Shown here: positions 1-6,972 of the stretch, piece after piece
How the letters are laid out: each line of letters starts with the position of its first letter
Position numbering within the stretch: the first letter of the stretch is position 1
NCBI GenBank assembly: GCA_963922715.1
Contig: CAWUJT010000015.1
Span: 1-27,391, forward strand
DNA: 27,391 nt
Direction: 5' to 3'
DNA from: CAWUJT01 sp963922715
Lineage (GTDB): Bacteria > Pseudomonadota > Alphaproteobacteria > Rhodobacterales > Rhodobacteraceae
Notes under the pieces: model-generated
Databases searched by the model: none
What the model saw: only the letters and a program-made list of their open reading frames with translations
What the model was told of the DNA's origin: nothing
Translations under genes and position numbers: made by a program

Positions 1-13
1 GGAGAAAGAAAGT

Positions 14-739
14 ATGGGCGTGATACGTGAACTGTCGAAAATTTCTATTGGTAAATTATACAATAAAACCAAACGATACATCGAGCGAAGTAAATTCCAA
101 AAGAACTCACACCCCAAGGTGTTTGAGTGGGAATGGAAAAAAAAGGGGTTTAATAGGATTGCTGTCGTAAATCATTTAATTTCAAATTCTGGAGGATTAA
201 CAGCAAAGTATTTAGAAATAGGATGTGCATCGAACGCGCTCTTCGACTCAGTAGCATCGCTAAATAAAGTCGGCGTTGATCCAGAGAAAGGTGGAACACA
301 TCGTATGACATCCGATGAATTCTTTGCAAATAATGAAGAATTTTTTGATGTGATTTTTATTGACGGTTTGCACGAGTATGAGCAAGTTCATCGTGATGCT
401 ATAAATGCTTTGAATTGTGTCAATATTGGTGGTTATATAGCGTTTCATGACTTTCTCCCAGCAACTTGGAAAGAGCACCATATCCCACGTATAAGCGGTC
501 TATGGACTGGAGATTGCTGGAAATTAGCAGTGCAATTAATTAAGGCCAAGGGTGTTGAGTTTGTCATATTAAATATAGATCACGGTGTAGGTTTGATGAA
601 AAAATTGTCTGATGAATGGTATGTGCCAAGTGTTTCGGATGAGCTTAAGGCTGCCGAATTTGATAAATTTGTAAGTATAGTTGATGAGCTTCCAATACTT
701 TCTTTTAACGACGGAATAAAGAAAGTCTTTGAGTCATAA
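14..739 (+). CDS. class I SAM-dependent methyltransferase (Methyltransf_24-like)
   Basis: Predicted 241-residue cytoplasmic methyltransferase that would use S-adenosylmethionine on an unknown acceptor. A motif I-like segment YLEIGCASN is followed by VGVDPEKGG (second strand, acidic residue for the ribose), then MTSDEFF and VIFIDGLHEYEQVHRDA, and HDFLP. This order is typical of methyltransferases found in O-antigen, capsule or glycan clusters (family knowledge). The start is supported by GGAGAAAG at bases 1-8. Base composition is clearly AT-rich compared with the rest of the window, and codons such as ATA and TTA are frequent, so I infer horizontal transfer. The gene may be the last one of a polysaccharide island lying to the left. 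The substrate cannot be told. Confidence 0.8.
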   Translation: MGVIRELSKISIGKLYNKTKRYIERSKFQKNSHPKVFEWEWKKKGFNRIAVVNHLISNSGGLTAKYLEIGCASNALFDSVASLNKVGVDPEKGGTHRMTSDEFFANNEEFFDVIFIDGLHEYEQVHRDAINALNCVNIGGYIAFHDFLPATWKEHHIPRISGLWTGDCWKLAVQLIKAKGVEFVILNIDHGVGLMKKLSDEWYVPSVSDELKAAEFDKFVSIVDELPILSFNDGIKKVFES

Positions 740-1023
740 AACGACTTCATGGATTATGTTTGTGGTTCAAAAACTGATGATCACAGAAATTATGTGATTG
801 TCGTTGATGTCTAAAGAGGTGACATTTTAAATAAACGTATATGGATTAAGCACATTCTTCGTCTTACACTGTGCAAGTGATGAGTGCGTAAATTATTGAA
901 TTGCAATAGTTGCACAAGCGTAGGAAAAACATTCAAAAGATTTTATTAATCATTGATCGGTTGAGAGTGGCGCATGGCGTTGTTACATGGATGATCGAAA
1001 CAACAGCCGATGATTATAACCGC
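740..1023. other. AT-rich intergenic stretch and probable island boundary
   Basis: No convincing gene, tRNA or terminator is visible here. The first 220 bases are AT-rich like the methyltransferase gene. From about 960 the composition moves towards that of the downstream genes. An open frame in phase with the ABC ATPase begins at a TTG at 910 and has an ATG at 991, but neither has a ribosome site and the encoded residues do not look like the N-terminus of the family. I read this as a junction between acquired DNA and the native chromosome. Confidence 0.45.
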
Positions 1024-2106
1024 GTGTCCCTTAAGCCTCGTCTCGAAACACAAGATTTAACCCGCATATATGGCGATAGAGCCGTCGTGTCTGGTGTCGA
1101 TTTGCGCATTATGCCTGGACAAGTCACCTGTTTGTTGGGCCCATCGGGATGTGGCAAGTCAACAACGCTCCGGCTGATCGCAGGCGTTGAGCGACAAACG
1201 ACAGGAACCGTTTGCATCGAAGGTCAAATGGTGTCGAATGGGACAATGCATGCCCCGCCCGAGCAAAGGGGGATTGGCCTGATGTTTCAAGATTTTGCCC
1301 TTTTCCCGCATATGAATGTGGCAGACAATGTGGCGTTTGGGCTTCACGGGTCAGCAGCAGAAAACCGCCTGCGCGTTGCAGAGTTGTTGGAGCGTGTCAA
1401 TCTCAAGGGGTTTGAGAAAACCTATCCACACGAGTTGTCTGGGGGAGAGCAGCAACGTGTGGCCCTAGCCCGCGCCCTTGGGCCGCGCCCCCGTGTTATG
1501 CTGATGGATGAACCATTCTCCGGGCTCGACAATCGTTTGCGCGATGCAGTGCGAGAGGCCACCTTAGACGTTCTGAAAGAAGAAAACACCGCCGTATTAC
1601 TGGTGACTCATGACCCTGATGAAGCAATGCGGGTGGCAGATGAAATTGCCCTGATGCGCCAGGGGCGAGTGGTACAATCCGCGCCACCTTATACAATTTA
1701 CACCAATCCCGTCGATCGGGAAACAGCATCGTTTTTTAGTGATATCAATGTATTACATGCTGATGTTCACGGTGCGCTTTGCACCACCCCATTTGGAGAA
1801 TTCTTAGCACCGGGTTATGCAGACGGCACCTGTGTTGAGATCGTTTTTCGACCACAACACGTACATTTAGATTTTTACCGAGAGGATCAGGGTCCTTTTC
1901 CCAGTCCATCGGTTGGCATGCCTGCCCGGGGATGTGTCAAGCGCGCGCGCTTCACGGGAAGGGAGAGTTTGATTGTATTCACGATGGACGATGGCTCAGA
2001 GGTCACCGCCAGCATCCCGCAAGTGTTTTTACCAAAACCTGGGATGGCCTTTTGGCTGTCTGTGCGGCGCGACCGCTGTCATGTATTTCAAGACCCGCGG
2101 CGCTGA
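1024..2106 (+). CDS. fbpC: ABC transporter ATP-binding protein, FbpC-like (iron(III)/spermidine-putrescine class)
   Basis: ATPase subunit of a membrane importer. With the GTG start at 1024 it has 360 residues, the usual length, and begins a few residues before the family's LxTxDLTRIYG strand. Visible motifs: Walker A GPSGCGKST (about 39-47), Q-loop in GLMFQDFALFPHM, signature LSGGEQQR (138-145), Walker B VMLMDEP (D162, E163), H-loop histidine H196. A C-terminal regulatory TOBE-like region follows from about 270. Earlier in-frame starts exist at 991 (ATG) and 910 (TTG). None of the three has a good Shine-Dalgarno sequence. No permease or binding-protein gene is adjacent, so the partner is encoded elsewhere or was displaced by the island on the left. 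Iron specificity is inferred from similarity only. Confidence 0.82.
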   Translation: MSLKPRLETQDLTRIYGDRAVVSGVDLRIMPGQVTCLLGPSGCGKSTTLRLIAGVERQTTGTVCIEGQMVSNGTMHAPPEQRGIGLMFQDFALFPHMNVADNVAFGLHGSAAENRLRVAELLERVNLKGFEKTYPHELSGGEQQRVALARALGPRPRVMLMDEPFSGLDNRLRDAVREATLDVLKEENTAVLLVTHDPDEAMRVADEIALMRQGRVVQSAPPYTIYTNPVDRETASFFSDINVLHADVHGALCTTPFGEFLAPGYADGTCVEIVFRPQHVHLDFYREDQGPFPSPSVGMPARGCVKRARFTGRESLIVFTMDDGSEVTASIPQVFLPKPGMAFWLSVRRDRCHVFQDPRR

Positions 2107-2111
2107 GATCT

Positions 2112-3077
2112 TCATTGCCCCAGCATCCATGTTCCATCGGGGTGGAAGGCATGAAAGGCAAAAGCAAACATCACATCATGGGGCACATCCTGTCCAGAGC
2201 CGTCACGCACCCGCACCCAGCCAATATCGCGACCCTCTGGAATCGCGCCCGTATCCAGGGGGGAGGCCATGCCGGATTCCCATGTGATTCGCACCCCAGC
2301 CTCGGTGATTTCGCCCTCCTGGCGCAGCCGCTCCATTGTCCAGGCGCTGTTTTCCACGCGCACAACCCGCATCAACGGATTGATATTGTGCGGGGGATTT
2401 TCGCCGGAGTAGAGAAACGGACGCACAGATTGATCGTATCCCACATAGGGGTTGCGCCCATAAGCGCGGGGAAAGGCGGGCTGTGCCATCACCAATCCAT
2501 CGGGATTGCGGTCAACATACACGCCATAAGGTTCCATCCATGAGGGCAATAGGGTGAGTGTCACGCCCATCATCTCTCCGACAATTCCTTGGCCAATGGC
2601 TTGTTGCCACCAGCTTTCGGTTTGCCGATCATACATGACCATATCCGAATTGCGCAGCTTACCCGAGACACCAAAGCTGAGGACCTGGTCCTCTACCCGC
2701 CGGTCAAATGTCAGGGCAGAGTTGCACAAGGGGCAATAGGTCACGGCAACAGGCACACCGCCAATATCATCGTTGACGATTTCGTGCCAGGTCAGATACC
2801 GGATCGGATACGCCCTGGGGCGTTGCCCTGCCAATTCGACCGTGATCACGGGCTCTTGTGGATCAAGCCCGTCAACATCTGTCACCTCTAGGAACTGCGC
2901 CGCATCGAGCGCGGGAATACCATCCTTGGGCGGCCCGCCGGACAGAATTTCCACAAAGGGCACGGCGGATTGGGTGAAATCTGTCCGTGGCCATTCGTGT
3001 TTCCAGAATTTCGGATCAGCGCTGGCCATCGTTGCAAGGGCAATCAACGTGACGCATGTAATAAGCAGTTGTCGCAT
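2112..3077 (-). CDS. secreted DUF3179 domain-containing protein
   Basis: 321-residue protein of unknown function. The ATG at 3077 is chosen because GGAG lies 8 bases upstream on the minus strand and because it opens directly into a signal peptide (MRQLLITCVTLIALATMASA), so the mature protein is probably periplasmic. The DUF3179 hallmark is visible as VAVTYCPLCNSALTFDRR, followed by FGVSGKLRNSDMVMYDRQT and a tryptophan-rich segment ESWWQQAIGQG. The CPLC pair could bind a metal or be redox active; that is inference. An open frame continues upstream to 3233 but without signal-like or conserved sequence. The gene converges on the ABC ATPase with only 5 bases between the stop codons and shows no obvious terminator. 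Confidence 0.85.
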   Translation of the reverse strand: MRQLLITCVTLIALATMASADPKFWKHEWPRTDFTQSAVPFVEILSGGPPKDGIPALDAAQFLEVTDVDGLDPQEPVITVELAGQRPRAYPIRYLTWHEIVNDDIGGVPVAVTYCPLCNSALTFDRRVEDQVLSFGVSGKLRNSDMVMYDRQTESWWQQAIGQGIVGEMMGVTLTLLPSWMEPYGVYVDRNPDGLVMAQPAFPRAYGRNPYVGYDQSVRPFLYSGENPPHNINPLMRVVRVENSAWTMERLRQEGEITEAGVRITWESGMASPLDTGAIPEGRDIGWVRVRDGSGQDVPHDVMFAFAFHAFHPDGTWMLGQ

Positions 3078-3251
3078 GGTGTGATCTCCAACATTTTGTA
3101 CCGAGTATGAAACGCCAGCTTGGCGGAGGCTAGACCCACCCACAGAAATGTGAGCATTTGTGCAAGACGATGCGTCAGAGCTTGCTATTTTACGGGCAGT
3201 GGGTTTACTGGCATTGGGGCACATCACGCTCAAATGGGGGAGGTTTGAGAC

Positions 3252-3755
3252 ATGCGTACCGCTTTATATCCTGGCACGTTTGACCCAATCACCCTTGGTC
3301 ATCTGGACATTGTTCGCCGGGCTTGTGCGCTGGTGGAACGTCTGGTGATTGGCGTTGCCATCAACCGCGACAAAGGGCCTTTGTTCACTTTGGACGAACG
3401 CGTGGCCATGGTGGAAGACGAATGTGCTGTTTGGTCCAAACACTTTGGTATTGAGATCGTCGTGCATCCGTTTGAAAATCTCCTCATCGATTGTGCGCAA
3501 GATGTCGGCGCCGAGGCGATCATCCGGGGCTTGCGGGCTGTTGCGGATTTTGAGTATGAATTTCAGATGGTTGGCATGAACCGTCAACTCAATGACAAGA
3601 TTGAAACGGTGTTTCTGATGGCAGAGGCCGAGCATCAGGCAATCGCCTCTAAGCTGGTCAAGGAAATCGCACGGCTTGGGGGGGATGTGTCAAAGTTCGT
3701 CTCCCCAAGTGTCAACGCGGCCCTGATTGAAAAATTCAAAAGCAAGCAGGATTAG
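3252..3755 (+). CDS. coaD: phosphopantetheine adenylyltransferase
   Basis: Penultimate step of coenzyme A synthesis: transfers AMP from ATP to 4'-phosphopantetheine, giving dephospho-CoA; cytoplasmic. The 167-residue length is standard. The N-terminal nucleotidyltransferase signature is complete (YPGTFDPITLGH, with the T/HxGH histidine). Other CoaD landmarks are RGLRAVADFEYEFQM, FLMAEAEHQAIASKLVKEIA and FVSPSVNAAL. The start is supported by GGGGGAGG 8-9 bases upstream. It is followed after 56 bases by two cyclophilin genes on the same strand, possibly as one transcription unit. Its upstream region is shared with the divergent DUF3179 gene. Confidence 0.97.
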   Translation: MRTALYPGTFDPITLGHLDIVRRACALVERLVIGVAINRDKGPLFTLDERVAMVEDECAVWSKHFGIEIVVHPFENLLIDCAQDVGAEAIIRGLRAVADFEYEFQMVGMNRQLNDKIETVFLMAEAEHQAIASKLVKEIARLGGDVSKFVSPSVNAALIEKFKSKQD

Positions 3756-3811
3756 GGCTTTCCCCGCATCGGTGAACTCTTTACCCTGCGCTGAAATGTT
3801 GGGAGAGAGAT

Positions 3812-4312
3812 ATGACAGAGATAAAAGATCCTGAAAACACAATTCTGATTGCGCTTGAAAGCGGCACAGTGGTGATTGAACTGCTGCCAGACATCGCGCC
3901 TGGGCATTGCGCCCGAATGAAAGAGCTGGCACGCGAAGGTGCCTATGATAATGTTGTGTTCCACCGCGTGATTGATGGCTTTATGGCGCAAACCGGCGAT
4001 GTTGAGCATGGCAAGGCGGGGGGCAACCTGCGCCGTGCGGGCACGGGTGGCTCTGACAAACCTGATCTCGAGGCCGAGTTTTCTGGCGTGCCCCATGATC
4101 GCGGCACCTTGGGCGCGGCGCGGTCTTCAAGCCCCAACAGTGCAAATGCACAGTTTTTCATCAACTTTGCGGATAATCACTTTTTGAATCGACAATACAC
4201 GGTGTATGGCCGTGTGATCTCTGGCATGGCGCATGTGGATGCGCTCACACGGGGGGAGCCGCCAGCCAATCCTGACGTGATGCTCTCTGTGAAAGTGGCT
4301 GCCGATGGTTAA
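3812..4312 (+). CDS. peptidylprolyl isomerase, cyclophilin type, cytoplasmic
   Basis: 166-residue single-domain cyclophilin that catalyses cis-trans isomerisation of X-Pro bonds. Active-site blocks are present: FHRVIDGFMAQTGD (catalytic Arg, Phe, Met and Gln), NSANAQFFINF, and FLNRQYTVYGRV. The Trp and His of human cyclophilin A are replaced by Phe and Tyr, a common bacterial variant. There is no signal peptide, so a cytoplasmic location is expected. The start is supported by GGGAGAG a few bases upstream. It overlaps the next gene, an exported paralogue, by 8 bases. PpiB-like by length and position, but I do not assign the symbol firmly. Confidence 0.93.
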   Translation: MTEIKDPENTILIALESGTVVIELLPDIAPGHCARMKELAREGAYDNVVFHRVIDGFMAQTGDVEHGKAGGNLRRAGTGGSDKPDLEAEFSGVPHDRGTLGAARSSSPNSANAQFFINFADNHFLNRQYTVYGRVISGMAHVDALTRGEPPANPDVMLSVKVAADG

Positions 4313-4859
4313 ATACCTTGCTTTATGCGCTTTTCTACTCTCAAGCCCTCTGTTGGCAACGCAATTGCAACTAGAGGTTGCGGGAGAAGCCGAAGGTGTG
4401 ATAAAGATCGACCTCCTGGAGGCGGTCGCGCCGGAAAATGTCGCGCGGGTGGTAACGCTTGCAAATGCAGGCAGCTATGATGGTGTCGTGTTTCATCGGG
4501 TCATCGATGGCTTTATGGCACAGACGGGCGATGTGGCCTTTGGCCGGCTTGGGGACAACTTAAATATGGCGATGGCGGGGCGGGGCAATTCTGATCTCCC
4601 TGATCTGCCAGCGGAATTTTCCGAGATTTCTTTTGAGCGCGGTGTTGTCGGCATGGCCAGAACATCGGCACCTGACAGCGCCAACAGCCAGTTTTTCATC
4701 ATGTTTGCTTCTGCTCCGCACCTTGACGGGCAATACACCGTTGTGGGCCGTGTCGTGGCCGGGATGGAGATTGTAGATCAGATCAAACGCGGGCGCGGGC
4801 GCAATGGGGCGGTGTTGGGGGAACCGGACTACATCCTAACCGCGACTGTCACAAAGTAG
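4305..4859 (+). CDS. peptidylprolyl isomerase, cyclophilin type, exported
   Basis: 184-residue cyclophilin with an N-terminal signal peptide (MVKYLALCAFLLSSPLLA), so probably periplasmic and acting on protein folding in the envelope. It has the same blocks as its neighbour: VVFHRVIDGFMAQTGDVAFG, DSANSQFFIMF, HLDGQYTVVGRVV. The start codon lies inside the last codons of the upstream gene (8-base overlap), so translation is probably coupled. The two genes look like an old tandem duplication in which one copy gained an export signal. PpiA-like by location. Confidence 0.92.
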   Translation: MVKYLALCAFLLSSPLLATQLQLEVAGEAEGVIKIDLLEAVAPENVARVVTLANAGSYDGVVFHRVIDGFMAQTGDVAFGRLGDNLNMAMAGRGNSDLPDLPAEFSEISFERGVVGMARTSAPDSANSQFFIMFASAPHLDGQYTVVGRVVAGMEIVDQIKRGRGRNGAVLGEPDYILTATVTK

Positions 4860-4864
4860 AGACG

Positions 4865-4896
4865 GGGCTTTGTACAGCACGCCCTAGAGTTTTTTT
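4865..4896 (+). terminator. weak candidate terminator after the cyclophilin pair
   Basis: GGGC at 4865-4868 can pair with GCCC at 4881-4884 (flanking pairs add only wobble), followed five bases later by a run of seven T at 4890-4896. The stem is only 4-5 pairs, and the T run lies inside the end of the convergent SDR gene, so this is a marginal call. Confidence 0.25.
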
Positions 4897-5720
4897 CTAT
4901 CATCAACAATGTTCATGGTGGCCAGCGCACTTTCCCCAAGCGGGATCGCTGCAAAGGGTCCGCCATGATACATTTGGGCGGGATCTGTTGGATCGGCGGG
5001 CTTGGCATCGGCCAAGATCGTTTCAGCAAACTGTTCCGCATTGTCTTTGGGACGATAGCCAAGGAAACATGCTTGACTGTTGTCCACCGGCGCCCGATCA
5101 TTGGCCGAGACCCCATAGATCACACTGAAACCCGTTGTGGGTGTGTCAATGGCGCGGGTCACAAGTTGGATCAGGTCCCCGTAGCTGAGCCACGTCCCCA
5201 GCGCCCGCGGGCTTGTGACCTGAGCACAGGAGAGGATCCGCAGGTGAACGGACTCAAGGCCGCGCTTGTCCCAGTACAAACTGCCCAGATCTTCAGTAAA
5301 ACATTTGGCCAGGCCATAAAATGTGTCAGGCCGATGAGGGGCGTCTATGCCGACACACTCCTGCTTCTTGTGCATCCCAACCACATGGATGGAGCTGGCA
5401 TAGATCACCCGGCGCAGCTTGTGTTGAAAGGCAGCCTCCCAGATATTGTAAGCGCCGATGATATTGGGTCCTAGAATTTGATCGAAGGGGGCTTCGTCAA
5501 CCAGCGCACCAAAATGCACCACCATGTCCGCCCCCGCAAGCAGGGCGTGGATATCGTCATAGTGCGCAAGATCGGCTTTTTGGTATCGTTCGCCTGGATA
5601 GAGCGGTCCGATATCCTCGACAAGGTCAGAGGACACGAGCTCTTCTGCGAGTTGGGTGAGCGGTTCACGCAGGTAAGAGCCGAGCCGCCCCGCCGCGCCC
5701 GTTAAAACAAGTTTTTTCAT
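4884..5720 (-). CDS. NAD-dependent epimerase/dehydratase family protein, uronate dehydrogenase-like
   Basis: 278-residue extended short-chain dehydrogenase. The ATG at 5720 is preceded by AAAGGGG at good spacing; a GTG at 5735 is also in frame but less likely. Rossmann motif TGAAGRLG (7-14), active-site serine in YASSIHVVG (about 109-110) and YGLAK (Y135, K139) are intact. The segments NIIGAYNIWEAA, GVSANDRAPVDNS and GYRPKDNAEQF resemble bacterial uronate dehydrogenases (EC 1.1.1.203), which oxidise glucuronate or galacturonate to the aldarolactone. That substrate is inference from remembered family sequence. It is the last gene of the hyuA-hyuB-oxidoreductase operon, 31 bases after its neighbour. 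Confidence 0.8.
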   Translation of the reverse strand: MKKLVLTGAAGRLGSYLREPLTQLAEELVSSDLVEDIGPLYPGERYQKADLAHYDDIHALLAGADMVVHFGALVDEAPFDQILGPNIIGAYNIWEAAFQHKLRRVIYASSIHVVGMHKKQECVGIDAPHRPDTFYGLAKCFTEDLGSLYWDKRGLESVHLRILSCAQVTSPRALGTWLSYGDLIQLVTRAIDTPTTGFSVIYGVSANDRAPVDNSQACFLGYRPKDNAEQFAETILADAKPADPTDPAQMYHGGPFAAIPLGESALATMNIVDDRKKL

Positions 5721-5751
5721 CTTAGCCCCTTTCACGGCTTCTTCATCACGT

Positions 5752-6972
5752 TCATATCACAGCCTGTTCCACAAAGGCTCTGCCGTCAATAATCCGCTCA
5801 AACTGGAACGGGGACAGATCCAGCGTCCGATATTCACCATAAATCAACCACTCTGCTGTTCCACGCCCCATGGCGGGGGATTGCTGCAACCCGTGGCCTG
5901 AAAATCCGTTTTGGAAGATGAAATTGTCCACCTCGGGATGCGGCCCAAGGATCGCGTTTTGATCCAAGGTGTTATAGGCGTAGTGGCCCGCCCATTCGGT
6001 GACGACTTTGATCGCCTCAAACTGAGGAATGCGGGTGGCGATGATGGGCCAGACATGATCCTCCCACAGGCTGTAATCCATGTGGAAATCGTCATAATCC
6101 ACCGCCGGGTCCGGATCAGGCTTGCAGCCAGCCAGATAGGTGTCTGGACCATCTTGGCGGACATGCACGCCAGAGGGATCAATGGTAAGTGGCAACGCAC
6201 GGTCCAAAGGCTGCTCGGCCGAGAACACCCATGTAAACCGTTTGCGCGGCTCCACAGGCAGGGGAAGGCCAGCCATCCGCGCGGTACGCGCGGCCCGGGG
6301 TCCAGAGGCATTGACCACGGCGCCGCAGGAGATCACCTCTCCCGATTTCAGAGTAAGGCTTTGGATACGGTTGCCTTTGGCGGTTTTGATCATGGCGACG
6401 ACCTCATTGGCGACGTATTCAACACCACGTTCCTGGGCGCCGCGCCGAAGCCACTCAAAGAGCGTACCGCCATCAAAATATCCCTCATCTTGGGTGTTGA
6501 TAGAGCCCAGCAGAATATCATTAACGCAATAGAACGGATAGGCTTGCGCGATCTCAGCAGGTGTCAGAAGCCGCGTTTGCGTTCCTGCCGCCTGTTGGAC
6601 CTTTTGGTTTTGCCTCAACACATCGGCAAAGGCCGCGTTATCGGCAAGATAAAGATAGCCGTAGTTTTGGATGCTGAGGTCTGGCACACGGCTGTCGCCG
6701 CCCATGTAGCTGCGCAGATTTTTCACGAAATCCGCCCCGAACTGCGAAATACGGACATTGAGCGCGGTGCTGAACTGTTGTCGGATGCAAGAGTTGGTAT
6801 GTGCCGTCGACGTGAACGCATAGCTGGGGTCGCGTTCTACCACAAGGACGGAGCCCGTGAAATCCGCACTATCAGAGAGAAACCAAGCCGTGGCAGAGCC
6901 CATGATGGCACCGCCCACAATGATCACATCATAGTGGGTTTTGATCGGAGACACGGGAAATTTAGCCGTCAC
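5752..6972 (-). CDS. FAD-dependent oxidoreductase, DAO (D-amino acid oxidase/sarcosine oxidase) family
   Basis: 406-residue flavoprotein expected to oxidise a C-N bond of an amine or amino acid. The FAD-binding Rossmann motif is DVIIVGGAIMGSATAWFL near residues 15-31. ERDPSYAFTST holds the ribose-binding acid, and the family C-terminus WAGHYAYNTLDQNAILGPHPEVDNF followed by NGFSGHGLQQSPAMG is clear. It resembles sarcosine-oxidase-like and FOXRED1-like members. The GTG start overlaps the hyuB stop by 4 bases (GTGA), so the genes are translationally coupled. No ATG lies before the conserved N-terminus. The context with hydantoinase subunits suggests it acts on an N-substituted amino acid released by them; that is inference. 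Confidence 0.9.
   Translation of the reverse strand: MTAKFPVSPIKTHYDVIIVGGAIMGSATAWFLSDSADFTGSVLVVERDPSYAFTSTAHTNSCIRQQFSTALNVRISQFGADFVKNLRSYMGGDSRVPDLSIQNYGYLYLADNAAFADVLRQNQKVQQAAGTQTRLLTPAEIAQAYPFYCVNDILLGSINTQDEGYFDGGTLFEWLRRGAQERGVEYVANEVVAMIKTAKGNRIQSLTLKSGEVISCGAVVNASGPRAARTARMAGLPLPVEPRKRFTWVFSAEQPLDRALPLTIDPSGVHVRQDGPDTYLAGCKPDPDPAVDYDDFHMDYSLWEDHVWPIIATRIPQFEAIKVVTEWAGHYAYNTLDQNAILGPHPEVDNFIFQNGFSGHGLQQSPAMGRGTAEWLIYGEYRTLDLSPFQFERIIDGRAFVEQAVI

Noticed and set aside
955..1020. Resemblance of the segment around GGCGCATGGCGTTGTTAC to an insertion sequence end
   Set aside because: I could not find a matching inverted repeat, a target duplication or any transposase fragment nearby.
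1932..2543. Plus-strand frame of 203 codons across the end of the ABC gene and the DUF3179 gene
   Set aside because: Overlaps two real genes in other frames or strands; no conserved sequence.
3113..3125. Small palindrome CGCCA-GCT-TGGCG between DUF3179 and coaD
   Set aside because: Arms of only five bases; expected often enough by chance in this composition, and not clearly placed relative to a promoter.
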